Positions 63,261-64,000 of a stretch of DNA of 64,000 bases are shown piece after piece (positions within the stretch are counted from its first letter, which is position 1; each line of letters starts with the position of its first letter). The stretch comes from Larus michahellis. Taxonomy: Eukaryota > Chordata > Aves > Charadriiformes > Laridae. The notes beneath the pieces were generated by a model. It was not told the DNA's origin. It did not search any database and was given only the letters and a program-made list of their open reading frames with translations. Made by a program: the position numbers and the translations under genes. Where the stretch lies: contig NC_133897.1 in assembly GCF_964199755.1 (NCBI RefSeq), positions 55,066,442 to 55,130,441 of the forward strand. Reading direction: 5' to 3'.

Positions 63261-64000
63261 CTAAAGCATGCAGGATTAAGTCCTGGCACTATTTGAGCCA
63301 GTGAGAATTTCATTTTTGCCATGGAAGGGGAAAAGGACTTTGATCAAAGATCTGATGCAATATGCCAAATTCTGATGTTACTGCACTGTTGTCAGACGTT
63401 ATATTTGAGCAGGATGAGTTGCTATGGGTTAATGAATTTAATGGTTAATGGAATTACTGTCCACTGGAAATTAGAAACTGTTTTGAAAAGGAGAAAGAGG
63501 GAGAAAAGAAGAAAGGAGAGAGGGAAGATATGTAAGAACTATGAGAAGGAAAAGTGTCTTTCATGATGGTTTCTGCCAAGTGTTACACTGATAATTTCTC
63601 ATCTATTACCATTTAGAAATGTTGAATCGGATTTATCTAACTAAATGCAGACATTTACCACAATGCGGTACATGCAAGTACCGCAACAGAGCAATTGTTC
63701 TGATCCAAAAGTAGACATCTGTAATACATCAGAGGAAATATGCCATAACTGTGACCATTACTCTTCACTGAGAGAAGGTATCTAGTATTGCTTGTCATCT
63801 ACATCAACCCTGATGTAGCCATCTACACCAGGAATGTCTCAAGGTAGGGGAGATGAATGAGCAGGAATGGTACATCAAATATTATAAGATTTGCAAGTTA
63901 CGACTTTGTAGCACATGACTAGTACCACAGCAGCCCACTAGTGACATTGAAATGTTTAAGTTTCTAGCCACATTGAAGAATTTTCACACTGTGTTCAGGG
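63261..64000 (-). other. ITPRID1: Probable ITPRID1 intron continuing past the window
   Basis: No further exon is recognised up to the right edge. A purine-rich patch (63485-63555) is the only marked feature. Confidence 0.5.

Overview
The window is vertebrate nuclear DNA, almost certainly from a bird. The evidence is interspersed CR1 retrotransposon 3' ends with the typical 8-bp tails, split genes with GT-AG introns, one CpG island and ancient MIR-like SINE remnants. There is no prokaryotic gene organisation. Three protein-coding genes are recognised by reading exons and joining phases by eye. PDE1C is on the plus strand (last exon of the long isoform only, stop at 14511). PPP1R17 (G-substrate) is on the minus strand with its whole coding region (four exons, 33683 down to 22987, 158 codons plus stop). 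ITPRID1 (CCDC129) is on the minus strand (last three exons plus one probable exon, stop at 60917). The order and orientation match human 7p14.3 in inverted form, which supports all three names.

Layout. Positions 1-14341 are the last intron of PDE1C. It holds a microsatellite and minisatellite cluster (5.4-7.5 kb), a GC-rich block to about 8.6 kb, a CR1 3' end at 9.2 kb and a few SINE relics. Positions 14342-14511 are the PDE1C terminal exon, with a candidate poly(A) signal at 14908. Positions 15-22.9 kb are the convergent PDE1C/PPP1R17 intergenic space, with several CR1 pieces including an ancient antisense copy split by a (CTT)n array. Positions 22987-33711 are PPP1R17. Positions 33.7-40 kb are its upstream region. 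A CpG island lies at 40.02-40.86 kb, with a consensus RFX X-box, a TATA-like box and a minus-strand splice donor; it is the best candidate for the PPP1R17 promoter or for an unannotated transcript. Positions 41-60.9 kb are mostly featureless intergenic DNA with two CR1 copies, an exon-like module at 44.6 kb and a strong small hairpin at 58.7 kb. Positions 60917-63260 are the 3' exons of ITPRID1, which continues past the right edge.

Function. PDE1C hydrolyses cAMP and cGMP under Ca2+/calmodulin control. PPP1R17 is a cGMP-kinase substrate that becomes a phosphatase inhibitor when phosphorylated. ITPRID1 belongs to the IP3-receptor-interacting family. The neighbourhood therefore holds cyclic-nucleotide and calcium signalling genes, but no co-regulation can be shown from sequence. 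I found no novel multi-gene system. The items most worth checking are the CpG-island promoter with its X-box and possible 116-nt intron, the exon-like module at 44549-44737, and the hairpin at 58707-58738.
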